A stretch of DNA of 64,000 nucleotides from contig LLEY01000030.1 of the NCBI GenBank assembly GCA_001414485.1, positions 310,001 to 374,000 on the forward strand, in the 5' to 3' direction. Made by a program: the position numbers and the translations under genes. A model generated the notes under the pieces. It made no database searches and was not told where the DNA came from. It saw only the letters and a program-made list of their open reading frames with translations. Origin of the DNA: Calycina herbarum (taxonomy: Eukaryota > Ascomycota > Leotiomycetes > Helotiales > Pezizellaceae). Positions 25,301 to 35,410 of the stretch are shown piece after piece; position 1 is the first letter of the stretch, and each line of letters begins with the position of its first letter.

Positions 25301-28232
25301 ATAAGATTAAATTAAAAGAGAGTTATTACTTCTTAAAGTAGAAGCTTCGGTTATATAACTAGAAAAGCCTATAAAGAATAGAAAGTTATATAAAAGAAGA
25401 TATTAAGAAGAGATATATTAGAAGATTTAAGTTACTAATTATCTTAAATATACTTATTATTAAGAAGAAAGACAACTTAAATAAGAGAGTATATATTAAT
25501 TATTAGGAAGTAAATTATACTATAGTTAAGGACGCTTATCTGCTATTACCTAGCTAATACTTATAAGATAAGTTAGGTAAGGTAGTATAATTTATAAAAT
25601 TAGATTAATAAAACGCTTATAGACTTATATAAATAAAAACTAGAGATAAATAGAAGATAGTATTTACCTTACTATTAGGTCTTTATAAATATATAGTTAT
25701 ACTATTTAGACTTTATAATATACTAGCTATATATTAGAGATAAAATAATAATATTTTAAGAGATCTTTTAAGAATAATAGTAATTTATTACTTAGATAAT
25801 ATCTTAATCTTCTTAGAAAAAGAAGAAGAATATAAGAGATATGTTAGAGAAGTTTTATAATAACTTATAAAAGTAAACTCTTAGTTAAAACTCTTAAAAT
25901 ATAAGTTTAGAGTAACTTAGACACTTTTCCTAAAATAGGTATTTAATCTAGAGAAAATAGAAATAGATTTAGTAAAGATCTAAGATATCTTAAACTAGAA
26001 ATTACTAGAGAATATAAAAAATATATAGTCTTTCTTTAGATTTATAAACTTTTGCTATCTATTTATATAAGACTATATAAAGATTACTAAACTAATAATA
26101 ATATTAGTTAAGAAAGCTATTAAATTTATTTAGAATAAATAAGCTAAGAACGCTTTTTAAAAGATTAAGACAAGGTTTATAAAAAAACCTATTTTATATA
26201 ATTTTAATATAGAGAAACTAAGTACGATTAAAATAGACGCTTTAGATATATTAGTAAGTATAATTTACTTATAACTAAATAAAAAGGAAAAACTTATACT
26301 TATTATATATTATTTTAAAATATTTAACCTAGTATAATAAAACTATAGTATATTTAATAAAGAGTTACTTATTATAGTATTAGCTTTAGAATACTAGAGA
26401 ATTTATTTATAGCTAGTAAAACACCTAGTTATAGTTTTATCTAACTATAAAAACCTTAAGATATTTATAATAATTAAAGAACTTATAACTAAATAATTAA
26501 CTAGATAGTTAGAGATATTAGAAGGATTTAATATTATTATTTAATATATAAAGAGAACGTTAAATACTTAAGCTAATACTCTTAGTTAAAAACCTAGATA
26601 TAAGAGAAATAAAGAGTATAAGAAGATTATAATCTTAAAAACTCTTAAGAATAGAGACTTAGTACCTACTATATATAAAATTATAGTAATAAACAACATT
26701 TAGATAAATAAAATTTAAAATATATATAAAGGTTATAACTAGTATATAAAAGGGAAATTATAGGTCCCTAGCTTATATATAAAGGAATTTATATAAGAAT
26801 ACTATACTATGTCTACTTATAGCTACTAAGGAATTTATAGAACCTTTTAGAGGATAAGATAATACTACTATATTAATTAGTTATCTACGATAGTTAAAGA
26901 AGTAATAGTAGAATATAATACCTATACTAGGAATAAGGCTTTCTACTATACTTTTTATAAATAGATAAATACTACTTTAATACTATAAATACCTTAGAAA
27001 TTAATATCTATAGATTTTATTATTAAGTTATTAAAATCTAAAGATCTAATAATAAGAGTTAAATATAATATAATCTTAGTTATTATAGAACGTCTTATAA
27101 AGTATATAATTTTAGTAGTATATATAAAGTTAAGTATAGCTAAGGAATTAGTATTTATATTCTTTAGAGAAGTAGTCTTAAGATATAGACTACCTAAAGA
27201 GATACTCTTAGATAGAGATAAGCTCTTTACTTTAAAATTATAGATTACTCTTATAAAACGATTAAGTATAAAAAGAAAACTTTTAATAGCTTTTTATTTT
27301 TAAATAAATAGAGGAAATAAATATATAAACTAAGTAGTAGAAATATACTTTTATTATTATATAAACTACTAGTAAAATAACTAGGTAGAACTACTGCTTT
27401 TAGTATAGTTTACTTATAATAGTTTAGTAATAGAAATAATACTTATTATACTATTCTATACTAACTTTAGATATAAATTATTAGTATATTAAGAACTACT
27501 ATCTATAACTATTAATAACTAGCTTACTTATATCTAGGTCTTAAAAATTAAGAGGTTATATAAGGAACTTATAGAAGATTTATAGTTTATTATAGAAAGA
27601 AATATATACTATTATAATAAACGACGTAGTTAGGAGCTAATACTAAAAGAGAGGGATAAAGTCTACTTAGTATAGAAAAATATTAATATAAAAAGACTAA
27701 GTAATAAACTAGATTATAAAAAACTTAGACTATTTAAAATTAAGTAAGTTAAGGAACCTTTAAATTATAAATTAGTATTACTAAAGATAATAAACATTTA
27801 CCTAGTATTCTATATATCCTTACTTAAACTAGTACTACTAAGAGTACTACTAGCTCTACTTATAGAAATTTAACTAGTAAACCTAAATACTAAATATAAA
27901 GTTCAGAGGATTCTTAACTATAAACTTATTAGAAGATAAGTTAAGTACTTAATTAAATAGTTAAACTACCTATACTTAGAAAATACTTAGGAACTAAAAA
28001 GTAACCTTAACTATTACTTAAAAGAACTTTAGGAGTTCTACTATTAAAACCTAGGGTTGCTTATATCTTTTAATTAGGAGGAAAGGAGTCTAGAAAGGTA
28101 GGGTTAAGAGATAGTTTAAGAGCAGGGTCGGAGGTAGGAAGAGCGGCTAGCCTAGTAGCCTCTTCCTTCTTATGCTTCTTCTCTTTCTGTCTTTCTCTGT
28201 TTTTTCTCTCTTCCTCCTCTTTCTCTTCTAGC
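22323..28232 (+). pseudogene. gypsy gag-pol remnant of element D
   Basis: Degraded polyprotein: gag with the zinc-knuckle region at about 23237-23280 (ligand codons mutated to TAT), protease around 24790, and RT from about 25300 with Y-L-D-N at 25789-25800. RNase H lies around 26170-26600 and integrase about 26760-27800. The 3' interior ends with a pyrimidine-rich stretch (28157-28232) that also occurs in element E. Stops are TAA/TAG throughout, with no frame intact. Confidence 0.87.
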
Positions 28233-28484
28233 TTAGCTATAGTTAGACAGATTAACTATAGCGGCTAAGGGATATAAAGGCTCTATATAGGACTAGCACG
28301 TCTACTATTAGATAGGAGCTTCGTATTTAACTTTAGTTATTAATCTTATTATCTTATTTAATATCTTTAATATAAGTAACGAGTTTACTTCTAAGTAAAC
28401 AATCTATCGTATCTATACTTCTTATCTATATACTAACCTTCGAGACTTAGTTACCTTTGTTTAGCTCGTTTGAGTTTCGTTATA
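28233..28484 (+). repeat. truncated 3' LTR of element D (E-like type)
   Basis: Only the downstream 252 bp of an LTR. It begins at the 10-bp word TTAGCTATAG, which in element E occurs both inside the element (58899-58908) and inside the LTR (59579-59588), marking a microhomology deletion. The sequence is of the element E type (TTACCTTTGTTTAGCTCG near the end) rather than the type of its own 5' LTR. Confidence 0.88.
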
Positions 28485-28489
28485 CTTAC

Positions 28490-28990
28490 CTTCGTTACTA
28501 AATACTAAACTTATAAATAAAGATAGATTTCTATAAATAAACGCTTTTAATATATTAATTCGAGCTCGATCTAAAAATAAATTACTTTTAAAATATATAT
28601 TTATTCTCTAATGTTTTTTTTATTAGTACTTAACTATAGCTTATAACTAAAGGTATTCGAAGCCTAACTATACTAGAGTATAGCTAGTATTTGTCTTAAG
28701 CGCTTAGGTAAACTAGTATTAGATTACTAAGCAAATTCGAGTCCTATTATATAAACTACAAATTTCTTTCTACGATTACGTAACTTAATAGTTTCTCGAA
28801 TTATAGGTAAGAGATCGTATACCCTAGCTAGTTATCTAACCTAGTACGCTCTACTATACTCTACTAAATAAATTTTATTCTATCTATTAGAAGGTAGTAT
28901 ATTTTCACTATAATAAAATATCTTTCCTCTACTTCTAAACGATAAAACAGCCTAAAACTAATACCTGTCACTCTCTTTGATTCGTCTAAA
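28490..28990. other. unclassified AT-rich sequence right of element D
   Basis: Continuation of the sequence broken at 21876. No open frame or recognised motif; RIP texture is present but weaker than in elements A to D. The minus strand gives a peptide-like but stop-ridden frame between about 28600 and 28960. No function assigned. Confidence 0.4.
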
Positions 28991-29033
28991 TTTTAATAAC
29001 TTTGTAGTTCTATATAATCATAGTAATAATTAA

Positions 29034-29185
29034 GCGAAATGATTATAGTAATCAAACTAAGCGAGGTGATTATACTACTAATTAAGTAGGGTAATTAAGG
29101 TGATCAAATTAAGCGAGGTGGTTATTAAGCAGGGTAACATAGTGATTAAGTTAAGCGAGGTAGCTATAGTTATCAAATCAAGCTC
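29034..29185. repeat. imperfect repeats of TAAGCGAGGTGATTA
   Basis: Four variants of TAAGCGAGGTGATTA start near 29034, 29060, 29113 and 29154, separated by 25 to 55 bp with related spacer words (GATCAAA, GGGTAA). Spacing is irregular and copies diverge, so this is a degraded minisatellite or a subterminal transposon repeat, not a CRISPR. Confidence 0.6.
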
Positions 29186-29339
29186 TCGTAGACACTATTT
29201 CCAATCCCGAGTCGGAGGTGATATATAAGCAAGTGTAAGTTCAAGAACAATCGCGACTTAGGTAAAAATATTAATTATAAATTGAGAAAGAGATCGTAAT
29301 CATTGTCTCTGTAGTAGATGAGATATTACAACAATACTC

Positions 29340-29650
29340 AAAGCTTCAATTCTAATAAGACAACGCCAAAGGTTATACCTCTGCTTTTACAAAGTCGGTT
29401 CTTAAAGCTATAGGAATAAGAGTTATTAAATAGCCTGCTTACAGTCCTGATTTGAACCCTATTAAGACTATATAGAATAATATAAAGAACTATATTTAAG
29501 TATACCACTCTTAAGTACACAGTTCTTATAAACGACTAAGAGTAGTAATATAAGAAGCCTAGGAATCTATTTCACACGAAAGGATTAAGGAGCTTATATA
29601 TACTATAAGAGCACGATGTTTAGCTATAATTAGAGCCCGAGGGTAGTATA
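29340..29650 (+). pseudogene. Tc1/mariner transposase C-terminal fragment
   Basis: A single plus-strand frame from about 29350 to 29643 reads, through several TAA/TAG codons, the C-terminal half of a Tc1/mariner (DDE) transposase. It shows a D-N-A-x-G-Y block near 29356 (family DNAxGH) and the hallmark P-A-Y-S-P-D-L-N-P-I near 29437-29466. A further conserved-looking tail (S-H-E-R-I-K-E-L, A-R-C-L-A-I-I-R-A-R-G) follows. The N-terminal part with the DNA-binding domain was not found just upstream, so the copy is truncated. It is less RIP-eroded than the gypsy elements. Confidence 0.85.
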
Positions 29651-29659
29651 TAGAATATT

Positions 29660-30388
29660 AAGACTTTTTAGTAAAGCGGCACTGTAAAACATAACCCCTG
29701 TATTTTAGAAGATACGCCTCGGAGGGGAAGTATAATAGTATTAAGTAGTCAATTAGTATATGCTTAATAGAGGTTTGGATTACGTAAGTATAACTGTAAC
29801 TAACTTCAGATCCTTTGGATCCTCTTCTCTCCTTATAGTTAATCTAGTTATTTACCCTATACGGTCGTCGACGTATATTATATACTCTGACAGGATCGAA
29901 GCACTGTACTATTCTTTCTTCTGTTAGAAAGAGACCTGTTATAAGTGGAATTAGGTTACGAGGGAGGAACGAGGTTTTCTAACGAGATCCCCGCTCTAAT
30001 AATATACTATACAAATTTCAAGCGCTGTAAAATCTTATTTCTACTAGCCGAGGAAGTATATACGTACCTCTCGCTTATGACCTTTTTAGGACTTTCTCTT
30101 AGTATAAATAAAGATTTATCTTAGCTGATAATCTAATAAAAAATACTATAGTCGATTAATATAGAATAATATAATTATTTAACACTTCTTATAGTAAGAA
30201 CAGAGGAATTCTAAAGACTATTTTTACTAACTCTTTTCTTCTTCTTTAGTATTCACAATTGTATTAGAGCATCTTTTTAGCTTACCTATCTACCGTCACT
30301 TTCTTAGAGATATAATATAATTTTTACAGGCTACTAAGGGCTTAATACATACGGCTACCTATTAAGATATCTAGTAGCTGAGAAAGTA
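29660..30388. other. no gene recognised
   Basis: Mixed AT-rich sequence between the mariner fragment and the LINE tail. It may hold the 3' end of the mariner copy (around 29650-29740), but no inverted-repeat partner was found. No open frame of note. Confidence 0.4.
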
Positions 30389-30390
30389 CT

Positions 30391-30417
30391 ATTTATTTAT
30401 TTATTTATTTCTATTTA
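30391..30417 (-). repeat. (ATTT)n tail of the LINE
   Basis: About six ATTT units adjoin the 3' end of the minus-strand LINE. They are the expected remnant of its A-rich tail. Confidence 0.8.
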
Positions 30418-33400
30418 ACGTTAGACGGAGTCTAGATCGCGTAGTCTAGGTCCTAAAAAGTCCTAAAAGAGAGCAAATGACGCTAGAGAGGTGCTCTAGG
30501 CTATAGAGGGTGTAAACGAGTAAGCTAATTTATAAGAGATAGTTTAAAGAGAAGCTCTACTTTTAGAATAACCCTTATCCTTAATTAGTTTATAGAATTA
30601 GAGAAAGATAAAGAAAATATATATAAAAATATAGAAAAAGAAAGAAAAAGAGAGTTTTAACTATCTTAAGAGACAGATCTTTATAAAGAACTTAGTCTTA
30701 GAATAGACCTTGTTAAAAAGCTTCTTATAACCAGGTCCGAACAGGAGTTAAGGATTTCCCTCTACCTTAGCTAATAGCCTTAGCTCTTTATTCTTTATAA
30801 GCCTATAGAAGAGTAGGTAGAATTATACTTTAGCCTTTTTATATTTACAATTCCTAGATTCTAGTAACGTATTAAGATAGTAGAATTGAAGATAGTATAC
30901 TATAAAGTCTCTATAACTAGTATAAGCTATAATAAGCCGAGCTAGGACCTCTCTTAGTAGCTGAAGAGTTCTAGGTTTCGAGAGCTAGGAAGTAAGACCT
31001 AGCCTCTTATAGATATCCAGGAGTGTTATCTACTAAAGCTTATTTATAAGCTTAATCCCTGTCTCTTTAACTTCTCTCTTAAGTATAGCTATACAGAGTA
31101 AAGAAGGGCTAGGGGGAGGTGTTCGAGCCGCTTTCCTTACAGCTTTATTAGTAATTTCATTCCCTCGAATTCCTATATAACTAGGGCACTACCGTATCTA
31201 GATCTTCCCTAGGTATAGCTAAGTAAAGTCGAATACCTTATTAAAGGTTTCTTATAAGGTATTATAGGATCGGTAAGTTAGCTATAATATAGCCTCGAGG
31301 TTATCGAGGCAAATCTAGCACTTTATAGCCGAGAACTAAAAAGGGGATACGAGGGCAAGCTTAAGACCGTATAAGGCAGCTCTCGCTTCTATATCGTATA
31401 TTTCTAAGGTTTTGCTAAAAGAGAAGAGCTTTATATTTAAAACAACCTCTCCTCTTATAAGGTATATACCTCCTCCTATGTTTTTATCGTCTAAGCAAGA
31501 GCTATTAGTAAATACAACTAGGTCTATAGGCAGAACAGAGGCGAGGAATTCAAGGAATTCGGCTTTATAAGAGTCTTTATTACCGCTAGAGCTCGGGCCG
31601 GCTACCTCGAGAAGGCAGGCTTAGCAGTTAAACCCTCTACTCTACAGGAGGTCTTAAATTAGATCGACTTCTTCTAAAGAGGGGAGAGGTTTAGAAGAGC
31701 GGTAAATAAGCCTAGCCTTTAAGCAAGGGTTATTTACACATCGCTTAAGCGGGTATACTAAGTCGAGTTATCGAGTTCTAGCCTTAAAAGCTCCGCTTTT
31801 TACTATAAGAGCAATTTCAGCGGCTAGGAGGCCAGATTCTATAAGGAGTACCGAGGTAGGAGTGGTTTTATAGACTAGGAGGATAATCCTAGTATACTTT
31901 ATAACTACTCTATCTAGGAGAGTTAGGTAGCGGCCGATCCAGTTATTTATAGTACCTACTTAGCCTGTTTTCGTACAACCAGGGTACTAGGTCTCGTACC
32001 TAAAATAGGCGATCGAGAGGATATAAGCAGTAACTGCTTGTTTTAGTAGATACAAGAGGGATCCTCTTACTATGTTTATTATTCCTTTAAGAGCATTAGC
32101 TATAAGTGTAGCCTTACTAGCTATTCTTTTAACATAACTATAAAAGGTAAGGTAGGGGTCGAAGAAGATACTAAGCCACCAGAGTTCCTATATAGGCTCT
32201 ATTGTCTTTCCTTTAACTATAATAGCAGAGGGGGGCTAGATACCTCTCCCTCTTTGTTTCCTTTTATAAGAGAAGTAGATAAGTTCTGATTTTTCAGCGT
32301 CAAAGGTAATACCCTCGTCTATGCCCTACTTAAGTACGCTTACTACCTGCTTTGCCAGGTCCTTGATATTCCCTGTCTTTAAAGGCCCGAAAGCAAGTAA
32401 TCTAATATCGTCGGCGTAGCCGAATCTCTATACTACTAGGAGAGAACCAACTCCTAATCTAAAGAGGGGCTAGATATAGAGTATAAAGAGGATCGGTGAG
32501 ATAGGCGAGCCTTATAGAAGGCTATACTAAAGCAGGGTAGCGTCGTCTACTTCTCTATTAAGCTTTACTTTTACTAATCTATTAGTTAAGAAAGAGGAGA
32601 CCTATTCTACGAAGTAATACAGCTATCCTTGCTCTCTTAACCTTTTAATTAGGCGGCTAGGGAGTACTATATTAAAGGCGCCCTTAATATCGAGTGTAAG
32701 AAGAGAGGCTTCCTACTTATCCGTAAGAGCTAACTTAATGTCGAAGGTAAGACAGGTAGTAAGGTCTATGGCAGCTCTTAGTAGAAGAGCCTCGAACTAG
32801 TTCTACCCTAGAACAGAGTGCTTAATAGCTATCTAAGAGACTCGCTTAGCGAGGAGCCTTTCAAGCCCTTTTCTAAGGACCGAGAGCAGAGCAATTAGCT
32901 AGTATACTCGAGAAGAGGACTTGTCTTTCTTATTAGGTTTTAAGATAATAGCGACGATAGCGGATTAGAAGATCTTCGGGTAGAAGCCTATCTCTATATA
33001 GCCTCTGAATAGTAGGAAGACAAGGTTCGAGATCTATAGCTAGGCCACTTTAAGGACCCCTATTACTAGCTCGTCTTCTCCTAGGACGGTTGAAGCTTTG
33101 CCGAGGATCGATTCCTCGACCTCGTGTAAAGTAAGGTCTGCCTACGGGAGGGCCTGAGTAGAAGTGGTTAGGGTGTTAAATAGTATATCCCCGACTTCGG
33201 CCTTGTTTATAAGCAGCTCCTATACGAGGATCTTCTACTTCTCCTAAGTAGTAAAGCCTAGCTAACCTACCGAGTCTCTTAAGAGGGGAGACTTATATAT
33301 TCCAGTGCTCTGGTGCCACTTACAAATCTTAAAGACGTCTTTGCTCTTCGTGGCCTTATCGATTAGGTTACGGAAGTGTTCTCTCTTTGCCTTCCGGCGG

Positions 33401-33420
33401 TGAAAGATGTATATTTATTA
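30391..33420 (-). pseudogene. Tad-like LINE ORF2 (reverse transcriptase and RNase H), 5' truncated
   Basis: Non-LTR retrotransposon on the minus strand. From high to low coordinates there is a basic stretch (H-F-R-N-L-I-D-K-A-T-K-S) near 33350-33400, then reverse transcriptase. The RT contains A-F-N-I-V-L-P-S-R-L near 32660 and the catalytic F-G-Y-A-D-D at 32407-32424, intact. RNase H follows at about 31500-31120 (N-S-S-C-L-D-D-K-N-I-G-G-G, then E-A-R-A-A-L). The frame is long and interrupted only by occasional TAG/TAA, so RIP is lighter than in the gypsy elements. The 3' end is a simple (ATTT)n tail at 30391-30417 (AAAT on the element strand), as in some LINEs. No endonuclease domain was found upstream, consistent with 5' truncation during target-primed reverse transcription. 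Its 5' limit is uncertain (33.4-33.85 kb). Confidence 0.88.
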
Positions 33421-33852
33421 TGCCTTGTAGTTTGATCAGTGCCTCTCTGTTTTTTCGGTTCAGGTTTTGTTTAAATATACAGTAAAGTTAGAGCATGTTC
33501 CTTCTACGCTAGAACCTTTACAACGCTTTTCCCTTGTGTTTCGCCTCCCAAGTTTAAGAGAAAGAGGAGGACAAATTCTCTTTCTCTACGTCTCTTCTAC
33601 AGTTTACTCCTTAAGCCCACGATTGCTAACCAGCTAACTGCTCTCTACGCACTCTTCGTGGACCGGCATACGCCTCCGTCCTCTCGGGCCATATAGACAG
33701 TGTTATATAGAGTAATGAATCACTATCCTCCTTCTATCGCTGCTATTATATGCCTCGCCCTAGGGGTTTAACCCCCCTTCGCGATACCCTGCCACATCTC
33801 TGCTACTCCAGCAGGGCCGACCATGCCTCGTAGGATTTGCGTAGAGCATACC
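33421..33852. other. no gene recognised; transition to gene island
   Basis: Base composition rises toward that of the gene island and RIP texture fades. It may include upstream parts of the LINE on the minus strand, since a weak frame continues to about 33560. Otherwise nothing was identified. Confidence 0.4.
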
Positions 33853-33857
33853 CCTAG

Positions 33858-34284
33858 TGTCACGAATCACGTGCACACGTGATGAGTGAAGACCAGGCGG
33901 CGTCCTAACAGGTTAAGCACTATCGGAATACTCTTATAGTAGATAGGGATCGGTTAGGTTAGCTAAGCGATCTAAGGATTTTATTATATTGATTACGTGA
34001 TAGACCGCTGGATCGCTAGGCGAACCAGCTCGTTGGATCGCTAGCTCGACGAGCGAGTTAGCTACCTAGGGGAACGAAGGTTCTATATATACTAGCACGT
34101 CTACCATCTAGATAGGAGCTTCGTGCTCAACTTTAGTTATCAATCTTATCATCTTATTTAACATCTTTAATACAAGTAACGAGTTCACTTCTAAGTGAAC
34201 AATCCGGTGCATCTGTACTTCTTACCTGCATACCAACCTTCGAGACTTAGTCATCTTTGTTTAGTTCGTTTGAGTTTCGTTACA
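33858..34284 (+). repeat. solo LTR of the gypsy A/D/E family, little RIP
   Basis: 427 bp from TGTCACGAATCACGTG to TTTCGTTACA, with perfect 5-bp target duplication CCTAG (33853-33857 and 34285-34289). There is no internal region, so it is a solo LTR left by recombination between the two LTRs of an element. It keeps TG..CA ends and many CA/TG dinucleotides, unlike all other copies in the window. The U3 contains GGATCGCTAG twice (near 34010-34050). It marks the exact left border of the gene island. Confidence 0.95.
33867..33882. promoter_or_regulatory. double E-box inverted repeat in solo LTR
   Basis: TCACGTG-CA-CACGTGA: two CACGTG E-boxes as inverted arms, at the same place as the palindrome in element A. 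Regulatory use is inference. Confidence 0.45.
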
Positions 34285-34289
34285 CCTAG

Positions 34290-34800
34290 CCAGGCAGCAT
34301 ACTCTATGTGTTTCCATCCCACTAACCAAAGCGAAGCTTCTGTTCTCCCTACACGCCTCCAATCCCCAGCTTTCTGTCAGCCCAGTCCCTGAGCCCCGTT
34401 TGTACAAAGTGAGCCGGCCTTTCTGTCTTATATGTTGTGAAATCGCGTTTCTAGGCGTATAGGCAAAGAGAGGGCCAGCATCGTATTCGTAAGAGATTCG
34501 TGAATTGTCGTCGGGCCTGTATCCACAGCGGTTTTTCCCTGCCCATACCGAGCTATTCTTAAGAACATCCTTCTACCTAAGCAGGGGAGTTAAGAGAACA
34601 GGAGAGACCTCCATCTAAACCATTTCCCTCTATCCATCCCTCCCCGTTCGTACAAGATCCCAGCTCTTCACCGTCCCTTCCAGGCTCATCCACCCACACA
34701 GTGCATAACCCTCCTTTGCCCTCCCTTCTTTAACAGACGCTCTGTTTTCTTCTTCGTATAGGTCGACCGTCGCAGGAGGAAGGCTGTACTCATCAGTTCT
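34290..34800. other. no gene recognised
   Basis: Balanced base composition, no coherent coding frame. The last 100 bp are pyrimidine-rich with a TATAG|GT junction near 34760 and could be the 5' untranslated region of the ORF starting at 34801. Confidence 0.35.
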
Positions 34801-35241
34801 ATGGCAGGAACCTATACTAACCAGCATGCCCCCATTTTTGCCGATCGTGAAAACTCTGCAAATGCCGCCCCAGAGGTGCCCTATCCGCCCGATGCAGTCA
34901 GTGCTGCTCAGAAATCCGACCGCGTAGATGTCGAAGATGTGCCTAGTCGCAAGGCAGGGAATCGGACGGTTGGGTGGTTTTTAAATACCAGTGGCGTTGG
35001 CTGCCATTCCTCTGTTCTGGTGAGGCCACGTCGCGATACCCTCGCTGGATCACCACAACGCCCTCCACCAGCTCCAACTGAGTTGCGAGAGTATCTCTTA
35101 GGCTCTGGGATCATATTGCTTTCGCTCAATTCCAGGTTCGTAGCCAGCGCCACGGACAGGCAGAGATTTCGACTTTGCTGGCCGAGAAAGTACTATTTAA
35201 GTAGGCTAGGAGCTTCTTCTTATATACACACAACTCACTAG
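34801..35241 (+). CDS. candidate small ORF, unknown product
   Basis: ATG-started frame of 146 codons with no RIP-type stops. The first 40 residues are hydrophilic with an A-P-E-V-P-Y-P-P-D stretch. A short hydrophobic run (L-G-S-G-I-I-L-L-S-L) is near residues 99-108. A pyrimidine-rich leader precedes the ATG. Against it being real: an 81-codon frame overlaps on the other strand, the C-terminus is compositionally unlike the N-terminus, and no domain is recognised. It may be the first exon or a decayed part of a longer gene. Transcript evidence would decide. Confidence 0.25.
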   Translation: MAGTYTNQHAPIFADRENSANAAPEVPYPPDAVSAAQKSDRVDVEDVPSRKAGNRTVGWFLNTSGVGCHSSVLVRPRRDTLAGSPQRPPPAPTELREYLLGSGIILLSLNSRFVASATDRQRFRLCWPRKYYLSRLGASSYIHTTH

Positions 35242-35410
35242 TCTCACTTGGTACCTGCATAACTATATAACGTCGAATTAGAGTGAATGATACCAGGGAA
35301 TAAACTGTACAATATTAAATACAAGATACTGATATTTATTATCAATAGTACGTATTTTTCAAGTTATCAGACCCACTCTCACACTAGTCTTATTTCTCTG
35401 TCGCAAAGCA
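35242..35410. other. AT-rich spacer, 3' flank of the pseudogene
   Basis: Short AT-rich interval between the candidate ORF and the stop of the minus-strand pseudogene. No feature recognised. Confidence 0.4.

Larger units (their letters stand above)
21877..28484 (+). mobile_element. Ty3/gypsy element D, mosaic, 3' end deleted
   Basis: Plus-strand gypsy element with a 446-bp 5' LTR (21877-22322) and a 252-bp truncated 3' LTR (28233-28484). It is flanked by CTTAT (21872-21876) and CTTAC (28485-28489), a target duplication differing by one RIP-type change. Its 5' part (LTR, gag, to about 24.9 kb) resembles element A. The part from about 25.2 kb to the 3' LTR resembles element E. A 680-bp segment covering the end of the interior, the polypurine tract and the start of the 3' LTR is missing relative to E. 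Confidence 0.9.

Noticed and set aside
29034..29185. CRISPR-like array
   Set aside because: Repeat units diverge, spacing is irregular and the genome is fungal.
29338..29520. 60-codon minus-strand frame
   Set aside because: Antisense to the Tc1/mariner transposase fragment.
34195..34392. 65-codon plus frame
   Set aside because: It begins inside the solo LTR and has no protein-like pattern.
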